NCBI RefSeq assembly: GCF_019448235.1
Contig: NZ_CP080409.1
Span: 1,302,001 to 1,366,000 of the forward strand
DNA length: 64,000 bases
Direction of reading: 5' to 3'
From: Nocardioides panacisoli
Lineage (GTDB): Bacteria > Actinomycetota > Actinomycetes > Propionibacteriales > Nocardioidaceae
The notes below the pieces were generated by a model. It was not told where the DNA came from, searched no databases, and worked only from the letters and a program-made list of their open reading frames with translations. Positions 36,072-44,711 of the stretch are shown here, in pieces. How positions within the stretch are numbered: the stretch's first letter is position 1; every line of letters starts with the position of its first letter. The translations under genes were made by a program, and so were the position numbers.

Positions 36072-36527
36072 ATGCCCGACTTCGCCAGCACCCACCGCAT
36101 CACCATCGTCGCCGACCAGGCCACGGTGCACGCGCTGATCAACGACCTGCGTGCCTGGCAGCGCTGGTCGCCGTGGGAGGACCTGGACCCCGACCTCCAG
36201 CGCACCTACCGCGGCCCGGACGCCGGCGTGGGCGCCCGCTACGAGTGGTCGGGCAACAAGAAGGCCGGCAGCGGCACGATGGAGATCACCGACTCCACGC
36301 CGGAGCGGATCGACATCGACCTGGAGTTCACCGCCCCCTTCAAGGCGCGCAGCAAGATCGTGTTCGACCTTCGGCCCTCCGGCACCGGCACCGACGTGGC
36401 GTGGACGCACTCGGGACAGCGCAACCCGGTGATGCACGTGGTCGGCAAGCTGCTCTTCGACAAGCGTGTCGGGCAGGACTTCGACCGCGGTCTCGCCCAG
36501 CTCAAGGACGTCGCCGAGGGCAGGTGA
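36072..36527 (+). CDS. SRPBCC/START-like family protein
   Basis: A 151-residue protein with the polyketide cyclase/START-like pattern: VHALINDLRAWQRWSPWEDLDPDLQRTYRGPDAGVGARYEWSGN, a lipid/ligand-binding grip, then EFTAPFKARSKIVFDL and a long C-terminal helix (DFDRGLAQLKDVAE). No catalytic residues can be assigned. It ends 13 bases before the 3' end of the convergent acyl-CoA dehydrogenase gene. Confidence 0.85.
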   Translation: MPDFASTHRITIVADQATVHALINDLRAWQRWSPWEDLDPDLQRTYRGPDAGVGARYEWSGNKKAGSGTMEITDSTPERIDIDLEFTAPFKARSKIVFDLRPSGTGTDVAWTHSGQRNPVMHVVGKLLFDKRVGQDFDRGLAQLKDVAEGR

Positions 36528-36540
36528 GGAGCGGTCCCCC

Positions 36541-37707
36541 TCAGCGGAAGGCGGCCTCGCCGGTCAACGCCCGCCCGATGACCAGCTGGTGGACCTCGGA
36601 GGTCCCCTCGTAGGTCAGCACCGACTCGAGGTTGTTGGCGTGGCGCATGACCGGGTACTCCAGCGTGATCCCGGCGGCGCCGAGGATGGTGCGGCACTCG
36701 CGCGCGATGTCGATCGCCTCGCGGACGTTGTTGAGCTTGCCGAGGCTGACCTGCTCCGAGGAGAGCGTGCCGGCATCCTTCTTGCGCGCCAGGTGGAGCG
36801 CCAGCAGCATGCCCTTGCCCAGCTCGAGTGACATGTCGGCGAGCTTGGCCTGGGTGAGCTGGTAGGACGCCAGCGAGCGGTCGAAGATCTCCCGCTCCCC
36901 GGCGTACGCGATCGCGGTGTCCAGGCAGGTCCGGGCCGCGCCCAGGGCACCGAAGACGATGCCGAACCGGGCCTCGTTGAGGCAGGAGAGCGGGCCCTTC
37001 AGGCCCCGCACCTCGGGAAAGGCAGCATCGGCCGGCAGCCGGACGTCCTCGAGCACCAGCTCGCTGGTCACCGAGGCCCGCAGCGACATCTTGCGGGTGA
37101 TCTCCGGCGCGGAGAACCCGGCGGTGTCGGTCGGCACGACGAAGCCGCGGATGCCCTCCTCGGTCTGCGCCCACACCACCGCCACGTCGGCCACCGAGCC
37201 GTTGGTGATCCACATCTTGGTGCCGTTGAGGACCCACCCGTCGCCGTCGGCGACCGCCCGGGTCCGCATGCCGGCGGGGTTGGAGCCGAAGTCGGGCTCG
37301 GTGAGCCCGAAGCACCCGATCGCCTCGCCCGCCGCCATGGCGGGCAGCCACCGCTCCCGGTGCTCCTCGCTCCCCCACTGCCAGATCGCATACATCGCCA
37401 GCGACCCCTGCACCGAGACCAACGACCGCAGCCCGGAGTCGGCGGCCTCGAGCTCCAGGCACGCCAGGCCGTACGCCGTCGCACTGGTGCCGGCACAGCC
37501 GTATCCCTCCAGGTGCATCCCCAGCACGCCGAGCCCGCCGAGCTCGCGGGCGAGGTCCCGAGCGGGGATCGCGGCCTCCTCGTACCACTGCGCCAGGTGG
37601 GGGCTCACCTTCGCCTCGACGAAGGAACGCACCGTGTCGCGCATCGCGCGCTCCTCGTCCGAGAGCAGGGAATCGATGTCGAAGAGCTCGAAGGTCGACT
37701 GGGGCAT
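36541..37707 (-). CDS. Acyl-CoA dehydrogenase, glutaryl-CoA dehydrogenase-like
   Basis: A 388-residue FAD enzyme. FGLTEPDFGSNPAGMRT binds FAD, WITNGSVADV is the second signature, and the catalytic Glu lies in LTYEGTSEVHQLVIGRALTG at the C-terminus, the position used by glutaryl-CoA dehydrogenases. If so it would oxidise and decarboxylate glutaryl-CoA to crotonyl-CoA in lysine/tryptophan catabolism. No CoA-transferase or other glutarate gene is adjacent, so the substrate is inferred. The ATG at 37707 is chosen over a much longer open frame because homology begins here. Confidence 0.85.
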   Translation of the reverse strand: MPQSTFELFDIDSLLSDEERAMRDTVRSFVEAKVSPHLAQWYEEAAIPARDLARELGGLGVLGMHLEGYGCAGTSATAYGLACLELEAADSGLRSLVSVQGSLAMYAIWQWGSEEHRERWLPAMAAGEAIGCFGLTEPDFGSNPAGMRTRAVADGDGWVLNGTKMWITNGSVADVAVVWAQTEEGIRGFVVPTDTAGFSAPEITRKMSLRASVTSELVLEDVRLPADAAFPEVRGLKGPLSCLNEARFGIVFGALGAARTCLDTAIAYAGEREIFDRSLASYQLTQAKLADMSLELGKGMLLALHLARKKDAGTLSSEQVSLGKLNNVREAIDIARECRTILGAAGITLEYPVMRHANNLESVLTYEGTSEVHQLVIGRALTGEAAFR

Positions 37708-37878
37708 GGTGGTCACTTTCCGGCAGGTGGCGGCGGCGGTGGGCGTCGGTGACGCTGCCCCCCTTCCTATCGCGTCACCGAAACTCTGCCTGCCGCTCTC
37801 CCGTTCGTCACCCGTTTGGGGCACGATGAGCCTGTCCGGGGCCAGCCGGCCCGTTCGCAGCGACCTCCCGGAGTTCTC

Positions 37879-40362
37879 GTGCGCTCTCCCCTCCCCGTCC
37901 TCGTTGGCGGACTGGCCCTCGTGGCCGGCCCCCTCGCCGTGCCGGCGCTCGCCGCCGATCCCGCCACCGACGGGCTCGTCCTCACCGAGTACGTCGAGGG
38001 CTCCAGCTTCAACAAGGCCGTCGAGATCTACAACGGCACCGGAGCGGCGGTCGACCTCGCCGACGTCGAGTTCCGGCTCTACTCCAACGGTCGCCCGCTC
38101 GCCGACGGCCCCACGGCCACGCATGCCTTCACCGGGACGCTCGCGGACGGCGACACCTACGTGCTGGCCAACCCGCGGTTCAACGACGACGAGGGCTTCA
38201 CCCTGGCCGGCGAGGTGGACGCCACCTCGTCCGCGGTGAACTTCAACGGCAACGACGCCGTCGTCCTGGCCGACGCCGCCAGCGACGCCGTGCTCGACAG
38301 CATCGGACAGGTCGGCGACGACACCAGCTTCGCCGCCGACGTGACGCTGCGGCGTACCGACCTCACCCGGGACACCGCACCCGAGGACGCCTTCACCCTC
38401 GACGCGTTCACCTCCCACCCTGCCGACACCGTGGACCAGCTGGGCGCCTACCCCGACGGTGGCGGCGACCCGGACCCCGAGCCGGAACCGGCCACCTGCG
38501 ACACCTCCGACGGTGACCTGACCCGCATCAGCGCGATCCAGGGCAGTGGCGCGGACCCGTCCCAGCGCTACGACTCCCCCCTCGACGGCGAGACCCACAC
38601 GGTCCGCGCCGTGGTGACGATGGGCGACACCGACCTGGACGGCTACTTCGTGCAGGAGGAGCCGGCCGACCATGACGACGACCCGACCTCCTCGGAGGGA
38701 CTCTTCGTCTTCCAGCCCGACGGAGAGCTGCCCGAGGCGGGCAGCACCGTGGAGCTCACCGGACGCGTGACGGCGTACTTCGGCCTCACCCAGCTCTCCT
38801 CACCCGAGACCGCGGTCTGCGATGTCGCGCCGACCTCGATCGACCCGACGCCGCTGGCCCTCCCGCTGGACGACGCCGGACGCGAGGCGCTGGAGTCGAT
38901 GCTGGTCACCACCAGCCAGGACCTCGCGGTGAGCGGCCTCTTCGCCGCCTACGCCTTCGGCGAGCTCGGGCTCGCCCACCCCGACGTGCTGGAGCAGCCC
39001 ACGTCGGCGTTCGCGCCCGACGACCCGGCGGCGACCGCGCTGCTGGAGCAGAACGCGGCCTCCTTCCTCAAGGTCAACGACCGGCAGGAGGCACCCGGCT
39101 CCTACGACCCCTACCCGTGGGAGCGCTTCGACGAGGACCTCTCGGCCGGCGACACGATGCGCGCCGGCAGCGTCACCGGTGCCCTGGGGTACTCCTTCGA
39201 CGAGTTCAAGGTCGAGCCGCTGCCCGACCGCGACTTCCCCGAGAGCGAGGACACCAGCCCGGTGCCCGCCGCGCCGGAGCTGCGCAAGGGCAACGACGTC
39301 GTGAGCTTCAACGTGCTGAACTACTTCAACACCTTCGGTGACTCCGAGGTGCTGCGCGGCGCGCAGAACGAGGCCCAGTTCCGCCGGCAGACCGACAAGA
39401 TCGTCGCCGCCATCACCGAGATGGACGCCGCGGTCTACGGCCTGATCGAGATCGAGAACGACTACGAGGACCTCTACGACGGTGACCCCACCACGGTGCC
39501 CTCGGCACAGACCTTGGTCGACGAGCTCAACGCCGTCGCCGGGGCCGGCACCTACGACTGGATCAAGCCGCGCGAGCGCGACCTCACCACCGAGGGCCTC
39601 GGCGGTGGCGGACTCGGGACCGACGCGATCGCCCAGGCACTGATCTACCAGCCCGACCGCGCCCGCCCGATGGGCCCGGCCGCGACGTTCGACATCGACA
39701 GCGAACTCAGCGGCGACGCCGAGAACAACCGTTGGCCGCTGGCGCAGACCTTCAAGGTCGACCGCCAGAAGGTCACGGTCGTGGTCAACCACCTGAAGTC
39801 GAAGGGCTCGACCTGCACCGACACCGCCGGCCCCGACTTCGCCCTCGGCGAGGACGTCGAGACCGCGCTGACCGGCAACTGCAACCTGACCCGCACCCAC
39901 GCGGCGCGACGCCTCGTCGACTGGGTCCAGGACGGCCCCACCCGCCCCCGCGCGAAGGACACCCTGCTGCTGGGTGACTTCAACTCCTACGAGGAGGAGG
40001 ACCCGATCGAGGTGCTCGTCGACGCCGGCTTCACCGACCTGGTCCAGGAGCAGGGCGACGACGCCTTCACCTACAAGTTCGACGGACGCTACGGCCGACT
40101 CGACTACGCATTCGCCTCGCCCTCGCTCGCCCGACGCGTGGCCGACGCGGAGGTGTGGCAGGTGAACTCCCGGGCGCCGGTCGGTCACCTCTATTACAAC
40201 GACCCGGTCGACTCCTCCGCCCAGGCCTCCTCCGACCACGACCCGGTGCTGGTGTCGCTGGACCGTCGCGGACACGGCCACCACCAGGGCAACGGGAAGG
40301 GTCACCGGAAGGGCCACGGCGACGAGCGTCGCGGCGGCCCGACCCGGGCCGGGGGCCGCTGA
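37879..40362 (+). CDS. Secreted ExeM/NucH-type endonuclease with lamin-tail domain
   Basis: An 827-residue exported protein. GTG 37879 has CGGAG 5 bases upstream and gives a Sec signal (VLVGGLALVAGPLAVPALAA). Next come a lamin-tail domain (about 30-150: LVLTEYVEGSSFNKAVEIYNGTG), an OB-like domain (about 175-290: ISAIQGSG with DGYFVQEEP), and an endonuclease/exonuclease/phosphatase domain (about 470-800). The last has VVSFNVLNYFNTF, IEIENDY, VVVNHLKSKGS, LLGDFNSYEEEDP and SDHDPVLVSL. The tail is His/Gly/Lys-rich. It probably degrades extracellular DNA for phosphate, nitrogen or biofilm turnover. No LPXTG-type anchor is visible. Confidence 0.9.
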   Translation: MRSPLPVLVGGLALVAGPLAVPALAADPATDGLVLTEYVEGSSFNKAVEIYNGTGAAVDLADVEFRLYSNGRPLADGPTATHAFTGTLADGDTYVLANPRFNDDEGFTLAGEVDATSSAVNFNGNDAVVLADAASDAVLDSIGQVGDDTSFAADVTLRRTDLTRDTAPEDAFTLDAFTSHPADTVDQLGAYPDGGGDPDPEPEPATCDTSDGDLTRISAIQGSGADPSQRYDSPLDGETHTVRAVVTMGDTDLDGYFVQEEPADHDDDPTSSEGLFVFQPDGELPEAGSTVELTGRVTAYFGLTQLSSPETAVCDVAPTSIDPTPLALPLDDAGREALESMLVTTSQDLAVSGLFAAYAFGELGLAHPDVLEQPTSAFAPDDPAATALLEQNAASFLKVNDRQEAPGSYDPYPWERFDEDLSAGDTMRAGSVTGALGYSFDEFKVEPLPDRDFPESEDTSPVPAAPELRKGNDVVSFNVLNYFNTFGDSEVLRGAQNEAQFRRQTDKIVAAITEMDAAVYGLIEIENDYEDLYDGDPTTVPSAQTLVDELNAVAGAGTYDWIKPRERDLTTEGLGGGGLGTDAIAQALIYQPDRARPMGPAATFDIDSELSGDAENNRWPLAQTFKVDRQKVTVVVNHLKSKGSTCTDTAGPDFALGEDVETALTGNCNLTRTHAARRLVDWVQDGPTRPRAKDTLLLGDFNSYEEEDPIEVLVDAGFTDLVQEQGDDAFTYKFDGRYGRLDYAFASPSLARRVADAEVWQVNSRAPVGHLYYNDPVDSSAQASSDHDPVLVSLDRRGHGHHQGNGKGHRKGHGDERRGGPTRAGGR

Positions 40363-40532
40363 CCGACACGGCCGGGCCAACGTGTGGTCTCGACGGGACG
40401 TACGAGGCCGGAGGATGTACTCTTGAGTCGCAGGGCTCGACCACTCGGTCGAGCACGTGACGAGGACCCGCCCCGGGCGCAGGCAGCCCGAGCGCAGCAG
40501 GTCCGTCGCCGACGACGACAGCGTGTCGTGCG

Positions 40533-40549
40533 AGAAGGAGTACCGGTTG
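40533..40549 (+). promoter_or_regulatory. SD sequence fixing a TTG start for the SNF2 helicase
   Basis: AGAAGGAG (40533-40540) is followed after 6 bases by TTG (40547-40549), then the protein ATTGQRRSGRNR. The upstream in-frame extension to 40457 has no SD, so TTG is the likely initiator. Confidence 0.7.
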
Positions 40550-42676
40550 GCCACAACAGGTCAGCGCAGGTCCGGTCGCAACCGGTCCGCGCAGCGTGGG
40601 CGTCGCCGCCCGCAGGACAACGAGGGGATCATCCCCGTCCTCGCGCAGGCGGTGCGCTCGGTCGAGAACGCCATCAAGCGAGGACGGGTCGAGCGCACCC
40701 GCTTCCAGGCCATCGCGCTCATCGCGCGGGAGGAGCGGGCCCGGCTCAAGTCCGACGCCGACCTCAACGACTCCCAACGTGACGCCCAACTCAAGCGCCT
40801 CGACGGGATCGCCACGATCCTGGCGCAGTCCGCCGCGCGCGAGCCGTCGCTGTTCGACCTGCTCCAGGAGGACGCCGACGTCAGCGACGCCACGCGGCGC
40901 CTCAAGCGCGAGATGGAGCTCGACGCCGGCCTCAAGCCGACTCCCGAGCCCCAGCGGCAGACCACCAATGGCACCGACACGCCACGCCCGGAGCGGCGTA
41001 CGCCGCCGCCCGCCTCGGTCACCCGGGCCCAACTGGCCAACCCGTTCATGGTGCCGGACTTCAGCGCCGCCCCGGCGAAGAAGAAGTCCACCGACCGGCG
41101 ACTGATGGGCTGGGAGCTCATCGAGCCGCTGCTGAAGTCGTTCGAGAACGCCGAGCCGGGCGCCTCCTCGTGCCTGGAGCTGCCCGAGCCGAAGCCGCTG
41201 CTGCTGCCCGAGGGCATGGAGCTGATGGCCCACCAGTCGCGCGTGCTCGCGGCCGTGGCGGAGGGGCACCGCACCTTCCTGCTCGCCGACGAGCCGGGTC
41301 TGGGCAAGACCGCGCAGGCGCTGCTCGCGGCCAAGGCCGTCGACGCCTACCCCCTGCTCGCCGTGGTGCCCAACGTGGTCAAGCAGAACTGGGCCAACGA
41401 GGCGCGCATGTGGACGCCGCACCGCAGCGTCACGGTCGTGCACGGCGACGGCGACAACGTCGACGGCTTCGCCGACATCATGGTCGTCAACTACGAGATC
41501 CTCGACCGGCACGTCGACTGGATCGGCGAGCACGGGTTCCGCGGGATGATCGTGGACGAGGCCCACTTCATCAAGAACAAGAAGTCCCAGCGCTCCCAGA
41601 ACGTGCTCGACGTCGCCGACCGGATCCGGCAGCGCGTCGCGCGACCGCTGATGATGGCGCTGACCGGCACGCCCCTGATCAACGACATCGAGGACTTCCT
41701 CAACATCTGGCAGTTCCTGGGCTGGATCGACGAGAAGAAGCCGCGCAGTGAACTCATGGGGAAGCTGGAGGAGACCGGCCTGACCCCGGCCGACCTCGGC
41801 TTCTACCCGGCCGCCCGGCAGGCCGTGGTGGACATGGGCATCGTCCGTCGCCGCAAGGTCGACGTCGCCTCCGACATCCCCGCCCGGCGGATCGCCGACC
41901 TGCCGGTCGAGCTGGATGCCGCCGAGGCACGCTCGATCCGCGAGGCCGAGCGCGAGCTCGCCGAGCGACTGGTCAAGCGCTACGAGATGGCCCTGGCGAC
42001 ACGTCGCAGCGGCGGCGAGCAGGACGGCGTGGACCAGGACCTGGTGCGCCAGGTCGCGCAGTGGGAGCTCTCCGACGCCGACGACTCCGAGTCCGGGGAC
42101 AACGTGTTCGCGATGGTGCGCACCATCGGCCGCGCCAAGGCCGCCCCGGCGGCGGACTACGCCGCCCAGCTGGCCCGCAGCGCCGGCAAGGTCGTCTTCT
42201 TCGCCAAGCACCTCGACGTCATGGACGCCGCGGGTGAGGTGTTCGCCAAGCGCGACGTGGGCTACACCGAGATCCGGGGGGACCAGACCAAGGCCGCCCG
42301 CGAGGAGGCGATCCGCGCCTTCACCGAGGACCCCGAGGTGCAGGTCATCGTCTGCTCGCTCACCGCGGCCGGCGTGGGCATCAACCTGCAGGTCGCCTCC
42401 GACGTCGTGCTCGCCGAGCTGTCGTGGACCGACGCCGAGCAGACCCAGGCGATCGACCGCGTCCACCGCATCGGCCAGAGCGAGCCGGTCACGGCGTGGC
42501 GGATGATCGCCGCGCAGACGATCGACGCGCGGATCGCCGGTCTGATCGACGCCAAGGCGGGGCTGGCAGCACGAGCGCTGGACGGGTCCGGCGAGGAGAT
42601 CGCCTCGACCGAGGACATCCGCCTCGAGGCGCTCGCCGCGCTGCTCACCGACGCCCTGGCCGACCGCGAGGCCTGA
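40547..42676 (+). CDS. Stand-alone SNF2-family DEAD/DEAH helicase/translocase
   Basis: A 709-residue SF2 protein. A basic N-terminus (RRSGRNRSAQRGRRRP) and a helical region of about 170 residues of unknown function come first. The two RecA-like lobes follow, with HQSRVLAAVAEGH, Walker A DEPGLGKTAQ, DEAH in IVDEAHFIKN, MALTGTPLIN, motif V CSLTAAGVGINLQ and motif VI QAIDRVHRIGQ. There is no bromodomain, nuclease or methylase fusion. It probably moves on double-stranded DNA or remodels DNA-protein complexes. No restriction or phage-defence partner gene is adjacent. Confidence 0.88.
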   Translation: MATTGQRRSGRNRSAQRGRRRPQDNEGIIPVLAQAVRSVENAIKRGRVERTRFQAIALIAREERARLKSDADLNDSQRDAQLKRLDGIATILAQSAAREPSLFDLLQEDADVSDATRRLKREMELDAGLKPTPEPQRQTTNGTDTPRPERRTPPPASVTRAQLANPFMVPDFSAAPAKKKSTDRRLMGWELIEPLLKSFENAEPGASSCLELPEPKPLLLPEGMELMAHQSRVLAAVAEGHRTFLLADEPGLGKTAQALLAAKAVDAYPLLAVVPNVVKQNWANEARMWTPHRSVTVVHGDGDNVDGFADIMVVNYEILDRHVDWIGEHGFRGMIVDEAHFIKNKKSQRSQNVLDVADRIRQRVARPLMMALTGTPLINDIEDFLNIWQFLGWIDEKKPRSELMGKLEETGLTPADLGFYPAARQAVVDMGIVRRRKVDVASDIPARRIADLPVELDAAEARSIREAERELAERLVKRYEMALATRRSGGEQDGVDQDLVRQVAQWELSDADDSESGDNVFAMVRTIGRAKAAPAADYAAQLARSAGKVVFFAKHLDVMDAAGEVFAKRDVGYTEIRGDQTKAAREEAIRAFTEDPEVQVIVCSLTAAGVGINLQVASDVVLAELSWTDAEQTQAIDRVHRIGQSEPVTAWRMIAAQTIDARIAGLIDAKAGLAARALDGSGEEIASTEDIRLEALAALLTDALADREA

Positions 42677-42731
42677 GCCCGGAGCCACCCGGCGGCGTAC
42701 CGCTGCCGGCCGGGTGACCTCCGTCCTGCGT

Positions 42732-42810
42732 GGGACCGCGCGTCCTCTCCCAAATCGGCGATGACAACCGCACCGGTTGGTCGCCCAATGATCTCTGGGA
42801 GGACGGTCCC
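42732..42810 (+). promoter_or_regulatory. Structured 5' leader (nested inverted repeats) of the ScyD/E-like gene
   Basis: Nested pairings lie 25-103 bases before the start codon. The outer arms GGGACC and GTCCTCTCCCA (42732-42752) pair imperfectly with 42796-42810. Inner arms GGCGA (42757-42761) and TCGCC (42781-42785) enclose a perfect CAACCG/CGGTTG hairpin with a 3-base loop (42765-42779). It matches no riboswitch class I know. Confidence 0.4.
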
Positions 42811-42834
42811 CCCGCGCAGACCAAAGGACTCCGC

Positions 42835-43989
42835 ATGAACAGGACGGCGGTACGGATCGGAACGGGGGTGGCCGCCCTCGCACTCGCGACGGCGGGCGCC
42901 CCGGCACTGGCAGGACACGGTCACGGCGGCAACGGCGCGACCCCGCAGACCATCACCGAGCTCGACGGCCCTCGCGGGGTCGACATCGTCGGGCGCGGCA
43001 AGACCCTGGTGACCGAGACCGGCGGTGCCTTCAGCCTGGTCATCGAGCGCAAGCGCGGCCCCGCGAAGGTGATCGAGCTCGGCACGGTGCCCAGCGGCAT
43101 CCCGCCGGCGATCGCCCAGGGCCGCCACGGCACCATCTACCTGCTGGTCGGTGCGGCCGGGCCACCGGAGGAGGAGACCGTGCCGGAGCTGGGCACCGAC
43201 GCCGAGCCCGCAGCCAGCCCGACCCTCTACAAGTGGCGCTGGGGCTGGTCGGCACCGCGCCCGGTGGCCGACATCGGCGCCTACCAGGCCCGCGACCTGG
43301 ACCCCTACGACCAGGAGGGCCATCCCGAGGAGAGCAACCCGTTCGGGCTCGCCGCTCTCAAGGACGGCACGGTGCTGGTCGCGGACGCGGCCGGCAACGA
43401 CCTGCTGCGGGTGTGGCCGGGCGGTCGCATCAAGACGGTGGCCCGGTTCACCCCGCGAGTCGTCGAGACCCCCGAGGGGCTGCCGGAGGTGCCGCCGGAG
43501 GAGGGCGGGCCGCTGCCCCCGGCCGGCACGCCCATCCCGGCCGAGTCGGTCCCGACGTCGGTCACGGTCGGCAAGGACGGCTACTGGTACGTCGGCGAGC
43601 TGCGCGGCTTCCCGGCGACACCGGGCACCTCCCAGATCTGGCGGATCAAGCCGGGCAGCACCGATGCGGTCTGTGACTCCGAGCGCTGGTGGCGGGGGCG
43701 CTGCACCCGCTACGCCGACGGCCTGACCTCCATCACCGACCTGGCGACGGGCAGTCGCGGCATCTATGCCCTCAGCCTGTCCAAGGCCGGGTGGCTGCCG
43801 CTGGAGTTCGGTGCCCCCGGTGCCGAGGTCGGTGGGCTGTACCTCGTCGGCAAGCGGGGCCACCGCACGTGGACCCGGGAGATCGCGCCCGACCAGCTGA
43901 TGATCCCGGGCGGGGTGGACGTGCGCGGCCACCAGATCCGCGTGGTCGGCCCGCTGTTCGGTCCCGGGGCGTTGCTACGGGTCCGCTGA
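42835..43989 (+). CDS. ScyD/ScyE-family secreted beta-propeller-like protein
   Basis: A 384-residue exported protein. The ATG at 42835 has AAAGGA 6 bases upstream and gives a Sec signal ending ATAGAPALAG. The mature protein is an NHL/SMP-30-like repeat protein: ELDGPRGVDIVGRGKTLVTETGG, ESNPFGLAALKDGTVLVADAAGNDLLRVWPGG and a C-terminal DQLMIPGGVDVRGHQIRVV. It is named after cyanobacterial scytonemin-cluster proteins, but actinobacterial members are abundant and their role is unknown. Confidence 0.82.
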   Translation: MNRTAVRIGTGVAALALATAGAPALAGHGHGGNGATPQTITELDGPRGVDIVGRGKTLVTETGGAFSLVIERKRGPAKVIELGTVPSGIPPAIAQGRHGTIYLLVGAAGPPEEETVPELGTDAEPAASPTLYKWRWGWSAPRPVADIGAYQARDLDPYDQEGHPEESNPFGLAALKDGTVLVADAAGNDLLRVWPGGRIKTVARFTPRVVETPEGLPEVPPEEGGPLPPAGTPIPAESVPTSVTVGKDGYWYVGELRGFPATPGTSQIWRIKPGSTDAVCDSERWWRGRCTRYADGLTSITDLATGSRGIYALSLSKAGWLPLEFGAPGAEVGGLYLVGKRGHRTWTREIAPDQLMIPGGVDVRGHQIRVVGPLFGPGALLRVR

Positions 43990-44023
43990 CCCGAGCCGCG
44001 GCGTACGGGTGCTGCCGGGGGCG

Positions 44024-44626
44024 TCAGGTCCTCGGCAGCACCCGCTCCACGATGGCGAGCAGCGCCTCGCACAACAGGTGGTGCGCCTGGTCGCGCGTCA
44101 GCCGGCCGCCGCGGGACCACTCGCGGATGGACTCGCGCACCAGGCCGCCGTAGGCGCGCATGACGGCACGCGCGGTCTCGTCCTCGGCGTCGACCCCGAC
44201 CATCTCCAGGACGCGGCGGGCCGCGAGGTCGGCCGCCTCGTCCAGGATCGCGGTGACCTCGGGGTCCTCCCCGAGCCCGACCGCTCCGCTCACCGTGAGG
44301 TACGTCGTCCGGTGGGGCTCGATGGAGTCCAGGAACCATGCCACGCTCTGGTCGACGCGCTCGGCCAGCGGGCCCTCGGCGACCACCAGATCCTCCAACG
44401 GCGTCAGCAGCGCCGACCGGCGTACGACCTCGAGGTAGAGGGATCGCTTGTCGCCGAAGTAATGGTTGAGCAGGCCGCGGGCGACGCCCGCCCGTCGGGC
44501 GATCTCGGTCGTGGACACGTCGGCGTAGGCGCGGTTGGCGAAGAGCGCCTCGGCGCAGTCGACGATCTGCTCGCGCCGTTCGTCCGGCGGCAGCCGCCTG
44601 CCCCGCACCACTCGTTGCGCCGTCAT
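44024..44626 (-). CDS. TetR-family transcriptional regulator
   Basis: A 200-residue regulator. The N-terminal HTH is clear (DERREQIVDCAEALFANRAYADVS, then TEIARRAGVARGLLNHYFGDKRSLYLEV), and a helical ligand domain follows. It is divergent from an acyl-CoA dehydrogenase gene with an 85-base gap containing a palindrome over a -10-like box. It probably represses that gene and itself, relieved by an acyl-CoA or related ligand. Confidence 0.9.
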   Translation of the reverse strand: MTAQRVVRGRRLPPDERREQIVDCAEALFANRAYADVSTTEIARRAGVARGLLNHYFGDKRSLYLEVVRRSALLTPLEDLVVAEGPLAERVDQSVAWFLDSIEPHRTTYLTVSGAVGLGEDPEVTAILDEAADLAARRVLEMVGVDAEDETARAVMRAYGGLVRESIREWSRGGRLTRDQAHHLLCEALLAIVERVLPRT

Positions 44627-44663
44627 CGCTCCACCCTCTCTGGAATCCCTGCCGACTCCATCC

Positions 44664-44683
44664 TATTATTGGCACTCCGCCAA
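44664..44683. promoter_or_regulatory. Candidate TetR operator overlapping a -10 element
   Basis: TTGGC (44669-44673), 5 bases, then GCCAA (44679-44683) form a perfect palindrome in the divergent gap. TATTAT (44664-44669), a good -10 for the acyl-CoA dehydrogenase gene at 44712, overlaps its left arm, a geometry suited to repression. Confidence 0.6.
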
Positions 44684-44711
44684 CAAGCGCCACCCCGAAG
44701 GATGTCTCACC

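Noticed and set aside
40385..40456. Partial copies of the TGGTCGAGCCTGTCGGGACC-like element
   Set aside because: The matches around 40385 and 40432 are short and interrupted, so I do not call them as repeats.
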